From contig NZ_SEOO01000028.1 of assembly GCF_004152865.1 (NCBI RefSeq), positions 1-49,281 on the forward strand: 49,281 nt of DNA, in the 5' to 3' direction. Positions 8,266 to 17,684 of this stretch are shown here, one piece after another. The notes under the pieces were generated by a model. That model was not told the origin of the DNA and searched no databases. It saw only the letters and a program-made list of their open reading frames with translations. Each line of letters opens with the position of its first letter. The stretch's first letter is position 1. The stretch comes from Sphingobium cupriresistens. GTDB taxonomy: Bacteria > Pseudomonadota > Alphaproteobacteria > Sphingomonadales > Sphingomonadaceae. The translations under genes were made by a program, and so were the position numbers.

Positions 8266-9263
8266 ATCAACCCCGCCAGGGGGCTGGACGGATCGGCATA
8301 CATCCGCCTGCCCATGCGCCCGGCGCGATAGGCCATGCGCCCGGCCTCGACCCCCGCCTTCATCGCGGCGGCCATCAGCACCGGGTCTTTCGCCTCGGCA
8401 ATGGCGGTGTTCATCAATACGCCGGTACAGCCCAGTTCCATCGCCTGCGCCGCTTCCGACGCGGTGCCCACGCCCGCATCGACCAGCACCGGCAGCTTGG
8501 TCCCTTCCACGATCAGGCGGATCGTCACCCGGTTCTGGATGCCCAGCCCCGACCCGATCGGCGCGCCCAGCGGCATGATCGCGACCGCGCCGACATCCTC
8601 CAGCCGCTTGGCCGCTATCGGATCGTCCACGCAATAGACCATCGGCTTGAAGCCTTCCTTGGCCAATATCTCGGTCGCGCGCAGCGTTTCGACCATATCG
8701 GGATAGAGCGTGCGCGCTTCCCCCAGCACTTCCAGCTTCACCAGGTCCCAGCCGCCCGCCTCGCGCGCCAGCCGCAGGGTGCGGATCGCGTCCTCCCCGG
8801 TGAAGCAGCCCGCGGTGTTGGGCAGGTAGGTGACCTTCTTGGGGTCGATATAGTCGGTCAGCATCGGCGCATTGGGATCGCTGACATTGACGCGGCGCAC
8901 TGCCACGGTGACGATCTCCGCGCCTGACGCGGCCAGCGCGGCCGCATTCTGCTCGAAGCTCTTATATTTGCCGGTGCCCACGATCAGGCGCGACCGGAAG
9001 GTCTTGCCCGCCACGGTCCAACTGTCGTCCGTAACCGCCGACACATCACCGCCGCCGACAAAGTGGACGATCTCCAACTCGTCGCCATCCTCGACCATCA
9101 CCTGCGCCAGGGTCGATCGCGGCACGACCGTCAAATTACGCTCCACCGCAACCTTTTCGGGTACGAACCCCAGTTCGCTCGCCAACTGCGCGAGGGTCAT
9201 GCCGTCGCGGATGCGGCGATGTTCGCCATTGATATGGATGGAGATGGTGCCGTCTGTGCTCAT
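8262..9263 (-). CDS. thiG: ThiS-ThiG fusion: sulfur carrier plus thiazole synthase
   Basis: This 333-residue protein joins two thiamin enzymes. Residues about 6-72 are ThiS-like ([41 protein letters not shown]). Residues about 78-333 are ThiG, with [39 protein letters not shown], the Schiff-base Lys in [10 protein letters not shown], and GLGIQN. ThiG condenses deoxyxylulose phosphate, a glycine-derived imine and the ThiS thiocarboxylate into thiazole phosphate. The ThiS di-glycine, normally a free C-terminus, is internal here. I prefer the ATG at 9263, preceded by GGGAAAG, over 9281. No other thi gene is in the window. Confidence 0.9.
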   Translation of the reverse strand: MSTDGTISIHINGEHRRIRDGMTLAQLASELGFVPEKVAVERNLTVVPRSTLAQVMVEDGDELEIVHFVGGGDVSAVTDDSWTVAGKTFRSRLIVGTGKYKSFEQNAAALAASGAEIVTVAVRRVNVSDPNAPMLTDYIDPKKVTYLPNTAGCFTGEDAIRTLRLAREAGGWDLVKLEVLGEARTLYPDMVETLRATEILAKEGFKPMVYCVDDPIAAKRLEDVGAVAIMPLGAPIGSGLGIQNRVTIRLIVEGTKLPVLVDAGVGTASEAAQAMELGCTGVLMNTAIAEAKDPVLMAAAMKAGVEAGRMAYRAGRMGRRMYADPSSPLAGLI

Positions 9264-9377
9264 TATGGCTTTCCCGAACATGCGAAGATATCTCGACTAA
9301 GCGAGACACGAAGGGCTAAGGATCGTGCCGCATATAGGGGCGGCCTTGCCCCGGTCGCAACATGCAAGGGGATCGCC

Positions 9378-9818
9378 ATGGCCGACATGCGTAAAATCTA
9401 TGTGTTAAACGGACCCAATCTGAACATGCTGGGCACGCGCGAGCCGGAAATCTACGGCTATGACACGCTGGACGATATTGCCGAGCGGATGGACGACGCC
9501 GCCACCCGCGCCCATGTCGAAATCGATTTCCGCCAGTCCAACCATGAAGGCCATCTGATCGACTGGGTGCAGGAAGCCCATGCAGAAGGCGCCCACGCCA
9601 TCATCATGAATCCCGGCGGCCTGACCCACACGTCGGTCGCGCTGCATGACGCGATCAAGGCCGTGACCGTGCCGGTGATCGAAATCCACCTGTCCAACCC
9701 GCACAAGCGCGAAGCCTTCCGCCATAAAAGCTATGTCGGCATGGCGGCCAAGGGCACGATCGCGGGCTTTGGCCCGATGTCCTACATGCTGGCTCTGGAA
9801 GCCGCGCTGGAACTATGA
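9378..9818 (+). CDS. aroQ: 3-dehydroquinate dehydratase, type II
   Basis: The 146-residue protein carries the type II dehydroquinase motifs: NGPNLNMLGTREPEIYG (active-site Tyr), QSNHEGHLIDWVQEA, NPGGLTHTSVALHDA, and IEIHLSNPHKREAFRHKSYV. It catalyses the third step of the shikimate pathway. The start at 9378 has AAGGGG 7 nt upstream. accB and accC follow on the same strand after 93 bp, an order common in alphaproteobacteria and gammaproteobacteria. Confidence 0.95.
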   Translation: MADMRKIYVLNGPNLNMLGTREPEIYGYDTLDDIAERMDDAATRAHVEIDFRQSNHEGHLIDWVQEAHAEGAHAIIMNPGGLTHTSVALHDAIKAVTVPVIEIHLSNPHKREAFRHKSYVGMAAKGTIAGFGPMSYMLALEAALEL

Positions 9819-9911
9819 GGCGGCGCGTTTTGGCGCACAAAAGTTGCGCTTGGGCGTAAATGCGCATAGGCGCGGGCACCAGAACCGATATTCACCGGCC
9901 AGGGACTTCAC

Positions 9912-10403
9912 ATGACCGAAAAACAAGAAAAGGGCGCAATGCAGGTAGACGTACAGCTGGTGCGCGATCTCGCCGCGCTGCTCGACGACACTAACCTGAC
10001 CGAGATTGAGGTCGAGGACGGCGACCGCAAGATCCGCGTCGCGCGCAAGGCCGCGGCCAGCGCCGCGCCGGTCTACGCCACGCCCGCCCCTGCCGCCGCG
10101 GCCCCCGCCGCACCGGCTGCCGCGCCTGCACCAGCCGCCGCGGCGCCGGCCGAAGCGTCGCTGCCGGCCGGCACGCTCGTCAAATCGCCGATCGTCGGCA
10201 CCGCCTATCTGTCGGCCGAACCCGGCTCCGCTCCCTTCGTCCGCATCGGATCGCAGGTCACCGCTGGCGAAACGATCCTGATCGTGGAAGCCATGAAGGT
10301 CATGAACGCGATCGCCGCGCCGGTCGCGGGCACGGTCAAGGCCGTGCTGGTCGATAACGGCCAGCCGGTCGAATATGACCAGCCGCTGATCGTCATTGAA
10401 TAA
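9912..10403 (+). CDS. accB: Biotin carboxyl carrier protein of acetyl-CoA carboxylase
   Basis: In this 163-residue AccB an N-terminal helical region ([31 protein letters not shown]) is followed by an Ala/Pro linker (about 47-83) and a biotinyl domain with SPIVGTAYL and the biotinylation site EAMKVMN (Lys129). It carries carboxybiotin between AccC and the carboxyltransferase for malonyl-CoA synthesis. A second possible start lies at residue 10 (9939). It ends 13 bp before accC and is surely co-transcribed with it. Confidence 0.95.
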   Translation: MTEKQEKGAMQVDVQLVRDLAALLDDTNLTEIEVEDGDRKIRVARKAAASAAPVYATPAPAAAAPAAPAAAPAPAAAAPAEASLPAGTLVKSPIVGTAYLSAEPGSAPFVRIGSQVTAGETILIVEAMKVMNAIAAPVAGTVKAVLVDNGQPVEYDQPLIVIE

Positions 10404-10416
10404 GGCCGTCGGACCC

Positions 10417-11769
10417 ATGGCCATCGAAAAGCTGCTGATCGCCAACCGCGGCGAAATCGCGCTGCGCATCCACCGCGCCTGCCATGAAATGGGCATCAAG
10501 ACGGTGGCGGTCCATTCGACCGCCGACGCCGACGCCATGCATGTGCGGCTGGCCGACGAGGCGATCTGCATCGGGCCGCCCGCGGCCAAGGACAGCTATC
10601 TGAATGTCGCAGCGATCATTTCCGCTGCCGAGATCAGCGGCGCGGATGCGATCCATCCGGGCTATGGCTTCCTGTCGGAAAACGCCAAGTTCGCCGAGAT
10701 CGTAGAAGCGCACGGGATCGCCTTCGTCGGTCCCAAGCCCGAACATATCCGCACCATGGGCGACAAGATCGAAGCCAAGCGCACCGCCGGCGCGCTGGGC
10801 CTGCCGCTCGTCCCCGGCTCCGATGGCGCGATCAGCGACCTGGACGAAGCCAAGGCGATCGCGGAGAAGGCCGGTTATCCCGTCATCATCAAGGCGGCGT
10901 CCGGCGGCGGCGGGCGCGGCATGAAGGTGTGCACTTCGCCCGACGAGTTGGAAACGCTGATGCAGCAGGCCGGTTCGGAAGCGAAGGCCGCCTTCGGCGA
11001 CGCCACCGTCTATCTCGAAAAATATCTCGGCAATCCGCGCCATATCGAAATCCAGGTTTTCGGCGACGGCAATGGCAACGCCATCCATCTGGGCGAGCGC
11101 GACTGTTCGCTCCAGCGGCGTCACCAGAAGGTGCTGGAAGAAGCCCCCTCCCCGATTCTGAGCCAGGCCGATCGCGACCGCATCGGCGGCGTCTGTGCCA
11201 AGGCGATGGCCGACATGGGCTATCGCGGCGCAGGCACGATCGAATTCCTTTGGGAAGACGGCGAATTCTACTTCATCGAGATGAACACCCGGCTTCAGGT
11301 CGAACATCCGGTGACGGAGATGATCACCGGCGTCGACCTGGTGCGCGAACAGATCCGCATCGCCGAGGGCAAGCCGCTGTCTGTGACGCAGGACGAACTG
11401 CGCTTCACCGGTCATGCGATCGAATGTCGCATCAACGCCGAAGATCCCAAAACCTTCGCGCCGTCACCGGGCACCGTCACCAGCTATCATGTGCCGGGCG
11501 GCATGCATGTCCGCGTCGATAGCGGCCTGTATCAGGGCTACAAGGTGCCGCCCTATTATGATTCCATGATCGGTAAGCTGATCGTCTATGGCCGCACCCG
11601 TGAGGGCGCGATCATGCGGTTGAAGCGCGCGCTGGAGGAATATGTGATCGAGGGGATGAAGACCACCATCCCGCTGCATCAGGCGCTGCTGCGCGACCCC
11701 GATTTCCTCGACGGCAACTACACCATCAAGTGGCTGGAGGAATGGCTGGCGCGTGAGGGCGACGCATGA
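10417..11769 (+). CDS. accC: Biotin carboxylase subunit of acetyl-CoA carboxylase
   Basis: The 450-residue ATP-grasp biotin carboxylase starts [20 protein letters not shown]. It shows [19 protein letters not shown], the glycine-rich ATP lid [35 protein letters not shown], and [20 protein letters not shown]. It charges AccB with CO2 using ATP and bicarbonate. The frame opens upstream at 10396, but the family start and the end of accB favour 10417. Its TGA overlaps the next gene's ATG (ATGA). Confidence 0.96.
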   Translation: MAIEKLLIANRGEIALRIHRACHEMGIKTVAVHSTADADAMHVRLADEAICIGPPAAKDSYLNVAAIISAAEISGADAIHPGYGFLSENAKFAEIVEAHGIAFVGPKPEHIRTMGDKIEAKRTAGALGLPLVPGSDGAISDLDEAKAIAEKAGYPVIIKAASGGGGRGMKVCTSPDELETLMQQAGSEAKAAFGDATVYLEKYLGNPRHIEIQVFGDGNGNAIHLGERDCSLQRRHQKVLEEAPSPILSQADRDRIGGVCAKAMADMGYRGAGTIEFLWEDGEFYFIEMNTRLQVEHPVTEMITGVDLVREQIRIAEGKPLSVTQDELRFTGHAIECRINAEDPKTFAPSPGTVTSYHVPGGMHVRVDSGLYQGYKVPPYYDSMIGKLIVYGRTREGAIMRLKRALEEYVIEGMKTTIPLHQALLRDPDFLDGNYTIKWLEEWLAREGDA

Positions 11770-12110
11770 AAGCGACGATCTGGCATAACCCTCGCTGCTT
11801 CAAGTCCCGTCAGACGCTGGCGATCCTCGAAGCAACGCCGGACGTCATGGTCGCTGTCGTCGAATATCTGAAGACCCCGCCCACCCGCGCGGAAATAGAG
11901 GCGGTGCTGGCCAAAGCGGACATCCGTCCCTCTCAGGCGGTGCGGAAGGGCGAAGCGTTGGTCAAGGAGATCGGCCTCGACATCAAAGATGACTCGGCCG
12001 TTCTCAACGCTATGGCGCAGCATCCGATCCTGATCGAACGCCCGATCGTCATCACGGCCAAGGGCGCTATCATCGCCCGTCCGCCCGAAAAGGCGCGCGA
12101 TATTCTGTAA
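11766..12110 (+). CDS. ArsC/Spx-type arsenate-reductase-like protein
   Basis: The 114-residue thioredoxin-fold protein begins with [18 protein letters not shown]. Cys11 matches the catalytic Cys of glutaredoxin-dependent arsenate reductase (HNPRCSKSR), with Phe replacing Ser after it. [20 protein letters not shown] near the end matches the ArsC IERPIV block. It overlaps accC by ATGA, and no other ars genes are near. A redox role coupled to the accBC transcript, or a YfgD-like protein, is as likely as arsenate reduction. Confidence 0.8.
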   Translation: MKATIWHNPRCFKSRQTLAILEATPDVMVAVVEYLKTPPTRAEIEAVLAKADIRPSQAVRKGEALVKEIGLDIKDDSAVLNAMAQHPILIERPIVITAKGAIIARPPEKARDIL

Positions 12111-12137
12111 GTCGTCGGCGCGAAGAGGGCGAGGATC

Positions 12138-12170
12138 AAAAAAAGGGCGAACCGCTGGTTCGCCCCTTTT
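12138..12170. terminator. Bidirectional terminator between arsC-like and TonB receptor genes
   Basis: A 9-bp perfect stem (GGGCGAACC / GGTTCGCCC, 3-nt loop) is flanked by seven A on the left and CTTTT on the right. It can therefore end the plus-strand acc transcript and the minus-strand receptor transcript converging here. Confidence 0.88.
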
Positions 12171-12174
12171 CGCG

Positions 12175-14319
12175 TCAATAATGATAGCGCAGCGTGATGG
12201 TGACGTTGCGCTGTTCTCCATAGGCCAGCTGGTTGTAGAAGCCGATCTGCGAATAATATGCCTTGTCGAACAGATTATCGACATTGACCTGAGCCGACAG
12301 CCCGTTGGCAAATGCATAACGGCCCATCAGGTTGACCAGCGCATAAGGCTTCACCTCCAACCGCTCGGCCGCGCCGCTTACCGGATTGAACGAGTCCGTG
12401 TAGCTCAACCCTTCCCAGTTGACGCCGCCGCCGACGGTCAGGCCCTGAAACGAACCGGAAAAATCATAGGTGGTGAACAGGCGGAGCAGCTTCTGCGCGA
12501 ACAGCGTGTTCACACGATTGCCGTCCGCATCCTTGGCCTTGAATTGGGTGTAGTTGCCGGCGACCGACCAGCCCGGCAGGATTTCGCCATTCGCTTCGAC
12601 CTCAAAACCGGTGCTGCGCGCGCCATTGGCGGCGTAGGACGCTTCGAAGATCGTGCCGGGGATCAGATAGCCGGTATCCGCCTGCGCCAGATTATCCTGC
12701 TCGATCCGGAAAACCGAGATCGCGGTGTTGAGCGCGCCGCCGAAGAAACTGCTCTTGAGCCCGCCTTCATAATTGTTGCCGGTGATCGGCGGCAGGAAAT
12801 CGCCGTTGCGATCCTGCGCGCTTTGCGGCTGGAATATCTTGGTGAAGCTTGCATAGACGGTGTGGCTGGATGTGATGTCGTAGAGCGCGCCGACATAGGG
12901 CAACAGACGATTCTTGGCGCCGAAGTCGATCGGCGCGCCATAGGATATGCCCCGCCGTTCCCAACTGCTCAAACGGCCGCCAACGATGAGCTTGAACGGA
13001 TCGCTGATCGACAGGCGGGTGGCGGCGAAATAGCCCCATTGCTTGGTCGTCTGGTCAAGATCGTGCGACAGGGTGCCGCTCCAACGCGGCTCGGCGATCG
13101 ACCCGTCCCAATTGTTGAAATCGCCTGCGGTCACGGAATCCAACGCTGCCCGGCTGTAGAAATCCTGTTGCTGACGCGCATAGCTTGCCCCCAGGATCAG
13201 GTCATGTTCGCGTCCGAAGAGCTGATATTGGCCGGTCAGCCGCGCGCCGACATCCGCCTGCTCCACCTTACCCGTATAGTTGGCGGGAAAAGCGCCCAAA
13301 CCCAGGCCGGTGGTGCGATCCGGCGAACCGAACAGATAAAGCAACTGCATGTCGCTTTCGTTGATCGTATAGTTGCCATAGACTTTCAGCGACCAGTTGG
13401 CGCCGATCTGCTGGGTCAGGTTGGCGAAATAGGTCTGGTTGGTCGACGCCCAACGGGTCCAGTCGGCGCCGATCGTCTTCGAGCGCTTCCAGTCAGTGCG
13501 GCTGCCATCCGCATACCAGACCGGCAGGCCGCCCCATTGGGTGCCGCTTGGGCTGTTATCCTGGTAGCTGGCGCCGAAGCTGACATGGGTGTCGGGCGTC
13601 AGATCGCCGTCGATCACCCCGTACAGCACCAGCTTCTTGTTATGCAGCAGGTCGGTGAAGCTGTCGCCTTCCTCATATTTCGCCACCACGCGCGCACGGA
13701 TGGCGCCGTCGCTGGACAGCGGCGAGGAGACGTCCGCCATTGCGAAAAAATTGTCCCATCGACTGGCGGCCGCGGTCACCGTGGCGGTGAAGCGGTCGCT
13801 GTCGGCATGTTTGCGGATAAGGTTGATCGATGCCGAAGGATTGCCCGCACCGGTCATGAGGCCGGTTGCGCCGCGCACGATCTCGACCCGCTCATAAAGT
13901 GCGATATCGATCTCGGACTCTCCGGCGCTGTAAGCCGCATCCCATTGCACCGGAATACCGTCAATCTGATAGTTGTCGATGGTGAAGCCGCGGGCGGAAA
14001 AGCCGTTACGCGCGCTGTCAAAGGATTTGGCGGACACGCCAGCCGCATTGTTGATCACGTCGCTAAGCGTGCGGATCGCCTGATCCTCCATCCGCTGCGC
14101 CGTCATCACCGTCACCGACTGCGGGGTTTCCTTCAGCGACAGGTTGAGGCCGGTCGCCGATCCCAGCTTGTCATTGGTCGTGTAGGAACCGGTCACGACG
14201 ATCTGATCCTCGTCCACCGTATCGGCGGGGGCGGTCTGCGCCCAAGCAGACATGGTGACCGACAGGGACAGCACAGACGCCCCTACCAAAGACATGGCGG
14301 AAATCCGCGACTTGAACAT
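12175..14319 (-). CDS. TonB-dependent siderophore receptor
   Basis: The 714-residue outer-membrane protein has a signal peptide (MFKSRISAMSLVGASVLSLS, cleavage probably after AWA) and a TonB-box-like DEDQIVVTG. The plug domain follows (LKETPQSVTVMTAQRMEDQA, NNAAGVSAKSFDSARNGFSA, VEIVRGATGLMTGAGNPSAS) and then a barrel ending LDNLFDKAYY...NVTITLRYHY. The QSVTV / RGATGLMTGAGNPS pattern is that of ferric-siderophore (FhuE/FpvA) receptors. There is no N-terminal signalling (STN) domain. The start at 14319 has a GGGGGG ribosome site; the upstream extension to 14514 is not protein-like. A Fur-box palindrome lies 38 bp upstream. No uptake partner genes adjoin it. Confidence 0.92.
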   Translation of the reverse strand: MFKSRISAMSLVGASVLSLSVTMSAWAQTAPADTVDEDQIVVTGSYTTNDKLGSATGLNLSLKETPQSVTVMTAQRMEDQAIRTLSDVINNAAGVSAKSFDSARNGFSARGFTIDNYQIDGIPVQWDAAYSAGESEIDIALYERVEIVRGATGLMTGAGNPSASINLIRKHADSDRFTATVTAAASRWDNFFAMADVSSPLSSDGAIRARVVAKYEEGDSFTDLLHNKKLVLYGVIDGDLTPDTHVSFGASYQDNSPSGTQWGGLPVWYADGSRTDWKRSKTIGADWTRWASTNQTYFANLTQQIGANWSLKVYGNYTINESDMQLLYLFGSPDRTTGLGLGAFPANYTGKVEQADVGARLTGQYQLFGREHDLILGASYARQQQDFYSRAALDSVTAGDFNNWDGSIAEPRWSGTLSHDLDQTTKQWGYFAATRLSISDPFKLIVGGRLSSWERRGISYGAPIDFGAKNRLLPYVGALYDITSSHTVYASFTKIFQPQSAQDRNGDFLPPITGNNYEGGLKSSFFGGALNTAISVFRIEQDNLAQADTGYLIPGTIFEASYAANGARSTGFEVEANGEILPGWSVAGNYTQFKAKDADGNRVNTLFAQKLLRLFTTYDFSGSFQGLTVGGGVNWEGLSYTDSFNPVSGAAERLEVKPYALVNLMGRYAFANGLSAQVNVDNLFDKAYYSQIGFYNQLAYGEQRNVTITLRYHY

Positions 14320-14354
14320 GATGATGCCCCCCAATGGACAGAAATTTTGTGATA

Positions 14355-14371
14355 TTGCGAATGATTCGCGA
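14355..14371 (-). promoter_or_regulatory. Candidate Fur box upstream of TonB receptor
   Basis: TTGCGAATGATTCGCGA contains the perfect palindrome GCGAAT-G-ATTCGC (14357-14369). The known alphaproteobacterial Fur consensus is close to TGCAAATNATTTGCA. The position, 38 bp before the receptor ATG, suits repression by iron-loaded Fur. Confidence 0.6.
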
Positions 14372-14495
14372 CGATCGCTATGCTGCGGGGCGCACAGCCT
14401 GTCAATCGCGCGCCGTGATCGTTTCGTCACAAGCCTGTAACAAGGCCATGATCTGAGCGCTTGCTTTGATGGCGGGAAGCCGTAGCTTCTCGCCC

Positions 14496-15245
14496 ATGGC
14501 AAAGGAACCGACATTGGCGACCATCGCCGTCTACAGTCTGAAAGGCGGCGTGGGCAAAACCACCTTCGCGATCAACCTGGCCTGGGCGTCCGCCTCCATC
14601 TCCAAGCGGCGCACCTTGCTATGGGATCTGGACCCGCAGGCGGCGTCGAGCTGGCTCTTGTCCACCGATATGGAAAGCCGCGACGCAGCGCAGGCGATCT
14701 TCAGCAAGGATGTGGACGTCCGCAAGCTGATTCAGCCCTCGACCGTGCCGGGGCTGGACCTGATCGCCGCCGACACGTCGCTGCGCAGCCTCGACCATCT
14801 CTTCCGCGAAATGGACAAGAAGAAGCGGCTGGCCAAGCTGATCGAGAGCCTTGGCCGCGATTATGACCGCATCATCCTCGATTGTCCGCCCGGCCTCACC
14901 GAAACCAGCGAGCAGGTGCTGCGCGCCGCCAACCTGATCGTCATTCCGGTCATCCCATCCCCCCTGTCGCAACGGGCCATGGGGGAAGTCGCCCGCTATC
15001 TCGTCCAACGCGGCGGCAACCATGCGCCAATCCTGCCGGTCTATTCGATGGTCGATCGCCGCCGCAGCCTGCACCGCATGGCGCTGGACAGCCAGCCGGA
15101 CTGGCCCGCCATTCCGATGGCGAGCGCGATCGAGCAGATGACGGTGCGCCGCAAGCCGCTGGGCGCATTCGCCCCGGCGTCACAGCCCGCGCAGGCCTTC
15201 GCGTCGCTATGGACGATGGTGGAACGGCAGTTGCAGGTCGGCTAA
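14496..15245 (+). CDS. Orphan ParA/MinD-like ATPase
   Basis: The 249-residue P-loop ATPase has the deviant Walker A KGGVGKTTFAINLAWA (residues 16-22), LLWDLDPQAASSWLL (Walker A' type), and YDRIILDCPPGLTETSEQVL (Walker B). It belongs to the ParA/Soj/MinD superfamily that positions DNA or protein cargo. No ParB, parS-like site, MinC or cargo gene is near, so its partner is unknown. The start at 14496 (MAKEPTLATIAVYSLKGG) is chosen over 14466 because the extension is not conserved in type. Its stop lies 6 bp from the stop of the convergent GGDEF-EAL gene. Confidence 0.85.
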   Translation: MAKEPTLATIAVYSLKGGVGKTTFAINLAWASASISKRRTLLWDLDPQAASSWLLSTDMESRDAAQAIFSKDVDVRKLIQPSTVPGLDLIAADTSLRSLDHLFREMDKKKRLAKLIESLGRDYDRIILDCPPGLTETSEQVLRAANLIVIPVIPSPLSQRAMGEVARYLVQRGGNHAPILPVYSMVDRRRSLHRMALDSQPDWPAIPMASAIEQMTVRRKPLGAFAPASQPAQAFASLWTMVERQLQVG

Positions 15246-15251
15246 CGACGC

Positions 15252-17612
15252 TCAGCCGATGGCGACCCGTTGGGGTTTCGGGAACAGGCGCGCCGCGTCC
15301 TGCGGCATCATCGGCCGGCCGAAATAATAGCCCTGCACCTTCTTGCAGCCCAGCCGCCGGACCATCTGCAATTCCGCTTCGGTTTCCACGCCTTCGGCCG
15401 TGGTGCTCATGCCCAGGCTGTCGGCCAGCGTCACGACGGCGCGGATGATCGCCAGGCTTTCGGCGGTATTCTTGGACGCGCCGACGACGAAGCTGCGGTC
15501 GATCTTGATCGTGTTGAACCGCGTCCGGCTGAGATAGCCGAGCGAGGAATAGCCGGTGCCGAAATCGTCGAGCGACAGCTGGATGCCCAGGCTCAGCAAC
15601 TGGTCCAGCACCTTGAGCGCGCCCGCATCCTCGTTCATGAACACGCTTTCGGTGACCTCCAGCTCCAGCCGGCGGGCGTCCAGTCCGCTCTGCGCCAGCG
15701 CGGACACCACCGCGGCCACGAAGCTGGGATGGGTCAGTTGTTCGGCCGAGACGTTGACGGCGATACGGATATCGTCCGGCCAGGTTACCGCCTCCATACA
15801 GGCGGTGCGCAGCACCCACTCGCCGATCGGCGCGATCAGGCGCGCTTCTTCCGCTACCGGCACGAATTTGACCGGCGAAATGGCCCCCAGTTGCGGATGG
15901 GTCCAGCGCACCAGCGCCTCGAACCCCAGCACGGCGCCATGTTCGGCATCGACCACCGGTTGGTACAGGACGTGCAACTGGTCTTTTTCCAATGCCTCGC
16001 GCAGCGCCAGTTCCAGCTGCCGCCGCTCCTCCGCCTGCGCGTGGAGCCGCGGCTCATAGGCGCAATGGACGCCGCCGCCTTCGTCCTTGGCGCGGTAGAG
16101 GGCCAGATCGGCACTGCGGATCAACGCTTCGGAGTCGCGGCCGTCCATCGGCGACACCGCCGATCCGATCGACGCACCGACATACAGCATATGCTGGTCG
16201 ATCTGATAAGGCGCGGACAGCGCGCCGATGACGGCCGACGACAGGCGGGGAATGGCCGCGCTATCAGCGACATGCGGCATGATCACGGCAAATTCGTCGC
16301 CGCCGATCCGGCCGCAGAATATGTCCGCGTCACAGACCTGCCGCAGCCGCCGCGCCACCTGGCTCAGCAGCTTGTCGCCGGTCTGATGGCCCAACGTGTC
16401 GTTGATCGACTTGAACCGATCGAGATCGATCATCAGGAAGCCACAGCCGGGCGACCGCCCCTTCGCGGCCTCCATCGCCTGGTCCAGCACCTCACGCAGG
16501 TGGCTGCGATTGGGCAGGCCGGTCAGCGGGTCGAAGCGGGCGAGCTGCGCGATCTTGTCGGCCGATTCGCGCTGTGCCGTCACATCCGAACCAACACCGC
16601 GGAAACCCTGGAAAATGCCATTTTCGTCATGGCGCGGCGACGCCGACAATTCCCACCAGCGCCATTGCCCCTGCACCTCGACCGGCAGCACCAGATTGCT
16701 GAAACTCTCGCGCCGCTTTAGATGGTCGGCCAGGCTGTGCAGGCCAGCGGCGAACCGGCCATCCTCCCAGCCGCTGCCCGCCAATATCTGCACCAGCGGC
16801 GCGCCCTCCAGCTGCTCCTGCTCCATGCCCAGCGTTTCGGCGAAGCGGCTGGACACGCCGTTGATCCGGCGCAGTGCATCAGTCTGCCACAACCAGTCGG
16901 ACCCGCCGGCCTCGAATTCGCGCAGCAGCAGGCTGACGACCTCGCTCTTTTCCGCCAGTTGCGCGGTCGTGCTGTGCTGGCGGGCGAAAGTGCGGGCATA
17001 GATGAAGCAGCCGGCCAGCAGGGACAGCGCATAGCTGGTCGCCAGCGCCCGCAGCGGCAGTTGGCCGCCTTCGTCGAACATGGCGAACAGGCCAAGGATG
17101 CACGGCAGAAGATAGGCGGTGGCGGACAGCGGCGTCGCTGCATAGCTGATCGCGCCGCAGACCATGACGCAGCTGATCAGCGTCCACAGCGCCACCAGTT
17201 CCTCGGTCTGCCCGGACTGGGACACCAGCACCATGCAGGCGGCCCAGACCAGCCCTTGCAGAAATGCGCCCAGCGCATGGCGCCGCAGGTCGGCGGGCGA
17301 CAGGCCGATATTATTGGCGCGGCGCCGTTGTCGGTCCAGCAGCAGGGCGATGGTGGTCGCGGCGACCAGCGCGGCGCTCCAACCGGCCAGCAGCGGCAGC
17401 GGACAGCAATGGGAAAAGACCTGCCACAGGAACAGCATCCCGCAGATATTCATGCCATGCCGCAGGATGGCGACGCCGTCGGCGGATCGTAGCTGGGCTT
17501 CCAGCACGCGGATTCCGCCATCTTGCGCGACGGGACACAGGCCCATGATCGCGCGCAGCGACGCACGTTCCTGGCGGTCCGGTTCCGCGACTTGTTCCTG
17601 CTTGCTACCCAC
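15252..17612 (-). CDS. Membrane GGDEF-EAL cyclic-di-GMP enzyme with PAS domain
   Basis: This is a 786-residue protein. Residues about 50-210 hold several membrane segments. A PAS-like region follows (SDWLWQTDALRRINGVSSRF ... QGFRGVGSDVTAQRES). A GGDEF domain comes next (DPLTGLPNRS; intact GGDEF at 437-441; no RxxD inhibitory site at the usual spacing). Last is an EAL domain (EAL 565-567, NVSAEQL, LELEVTES, DDFGTGYSSL, KIDRSF, AEGVET). All catalytic EAL residues seem present, so it may make and break c-di-GMP; the net direction cannot be told. The GTG at 17612 has no clear ribosome site, and the ATG at 17546 is an alternative. Confidence 0.92.
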   Translation of the reverse strand: MGSKQEQVAEPDRQERASLRAIMGLCPVAQDGGIRVLEAQLRSADGVAILRHGMNICGMLFLWQVFSHCCPLPLLAGWSAALVAATTIALLLDRQRRRANNIGLSPADLRRHALGAFLQGLVWAACMVLVSQSGQTEELVALWTLISCVMVCGAISYAATPLSATAYLLPCILGLFAMFDEGGQLPLRALATSYALSLLAGCFIYARTFARQHSTTAQLAEKSEVVSLLLREFEAGGSDWLWQTDALRRINGVSSRFAETLGMEQEQLEGAPLVQILAGSGWEDGRFAAGLHSLADHLKRRESFSNLVLPVEVQGQWRWWELSASPRHDENGIFQGFRGVGSDVTAQRESADKIAQLARFDPLTGLPNRSHLREVLDQAMEAAKGRSPGCGFLMIDLDRFKSINDTLGHQTGDKLLSQVARRLRQVCDADIFCGRIGGDEFAVIMPHVADSAAIPRLSSAVIGALSAPYQIDQHMLYVGASIGSAVSPMDGRDSEALIRSADLALYRAKDEGGGVHCAYEPRLHAQAEERRQLELALREALEKDQLHVLYQPVVDAEHGAVLGFEALVRWTHPQLGAISPVKFVPVAEEARLIAPIGEWVLRTACMEAVTWPDDIRIAVNVSAEQLTHPSFVAAVVSALAQSGLDARRLELEVTESVFMNEDAGALKVLDQLLSLGIQLSLDDFGTGYSSLGYLSRTRFNTIKIDRSFVVGASKNTAESLAIIRAVVTLADSLGMSTTAEGVETEAELQMVRRLGCKKVQGYYFGRPMMPQDAARLFPKPQRVAIG

Positions 17613-17684
17613 GGGACTGGGTTAGCAGTCATGGGTTATCAATCGGTAACCTTGACCAAAAGGACATCGCGATCCAGCCGGGCG

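Noticed and set aside
12181..14352. 723-codon plus-strand ORF opposite the TonB receptor
   Set aside because: The receptor frame has signal peptide, plug and barrel motifs; this frame has none.
14496..15245. ParA as a sign of plasmid origin
   Set aside because: No parB, replication gene or parS-like site is near, and the surroundings are core chromosomal genes.
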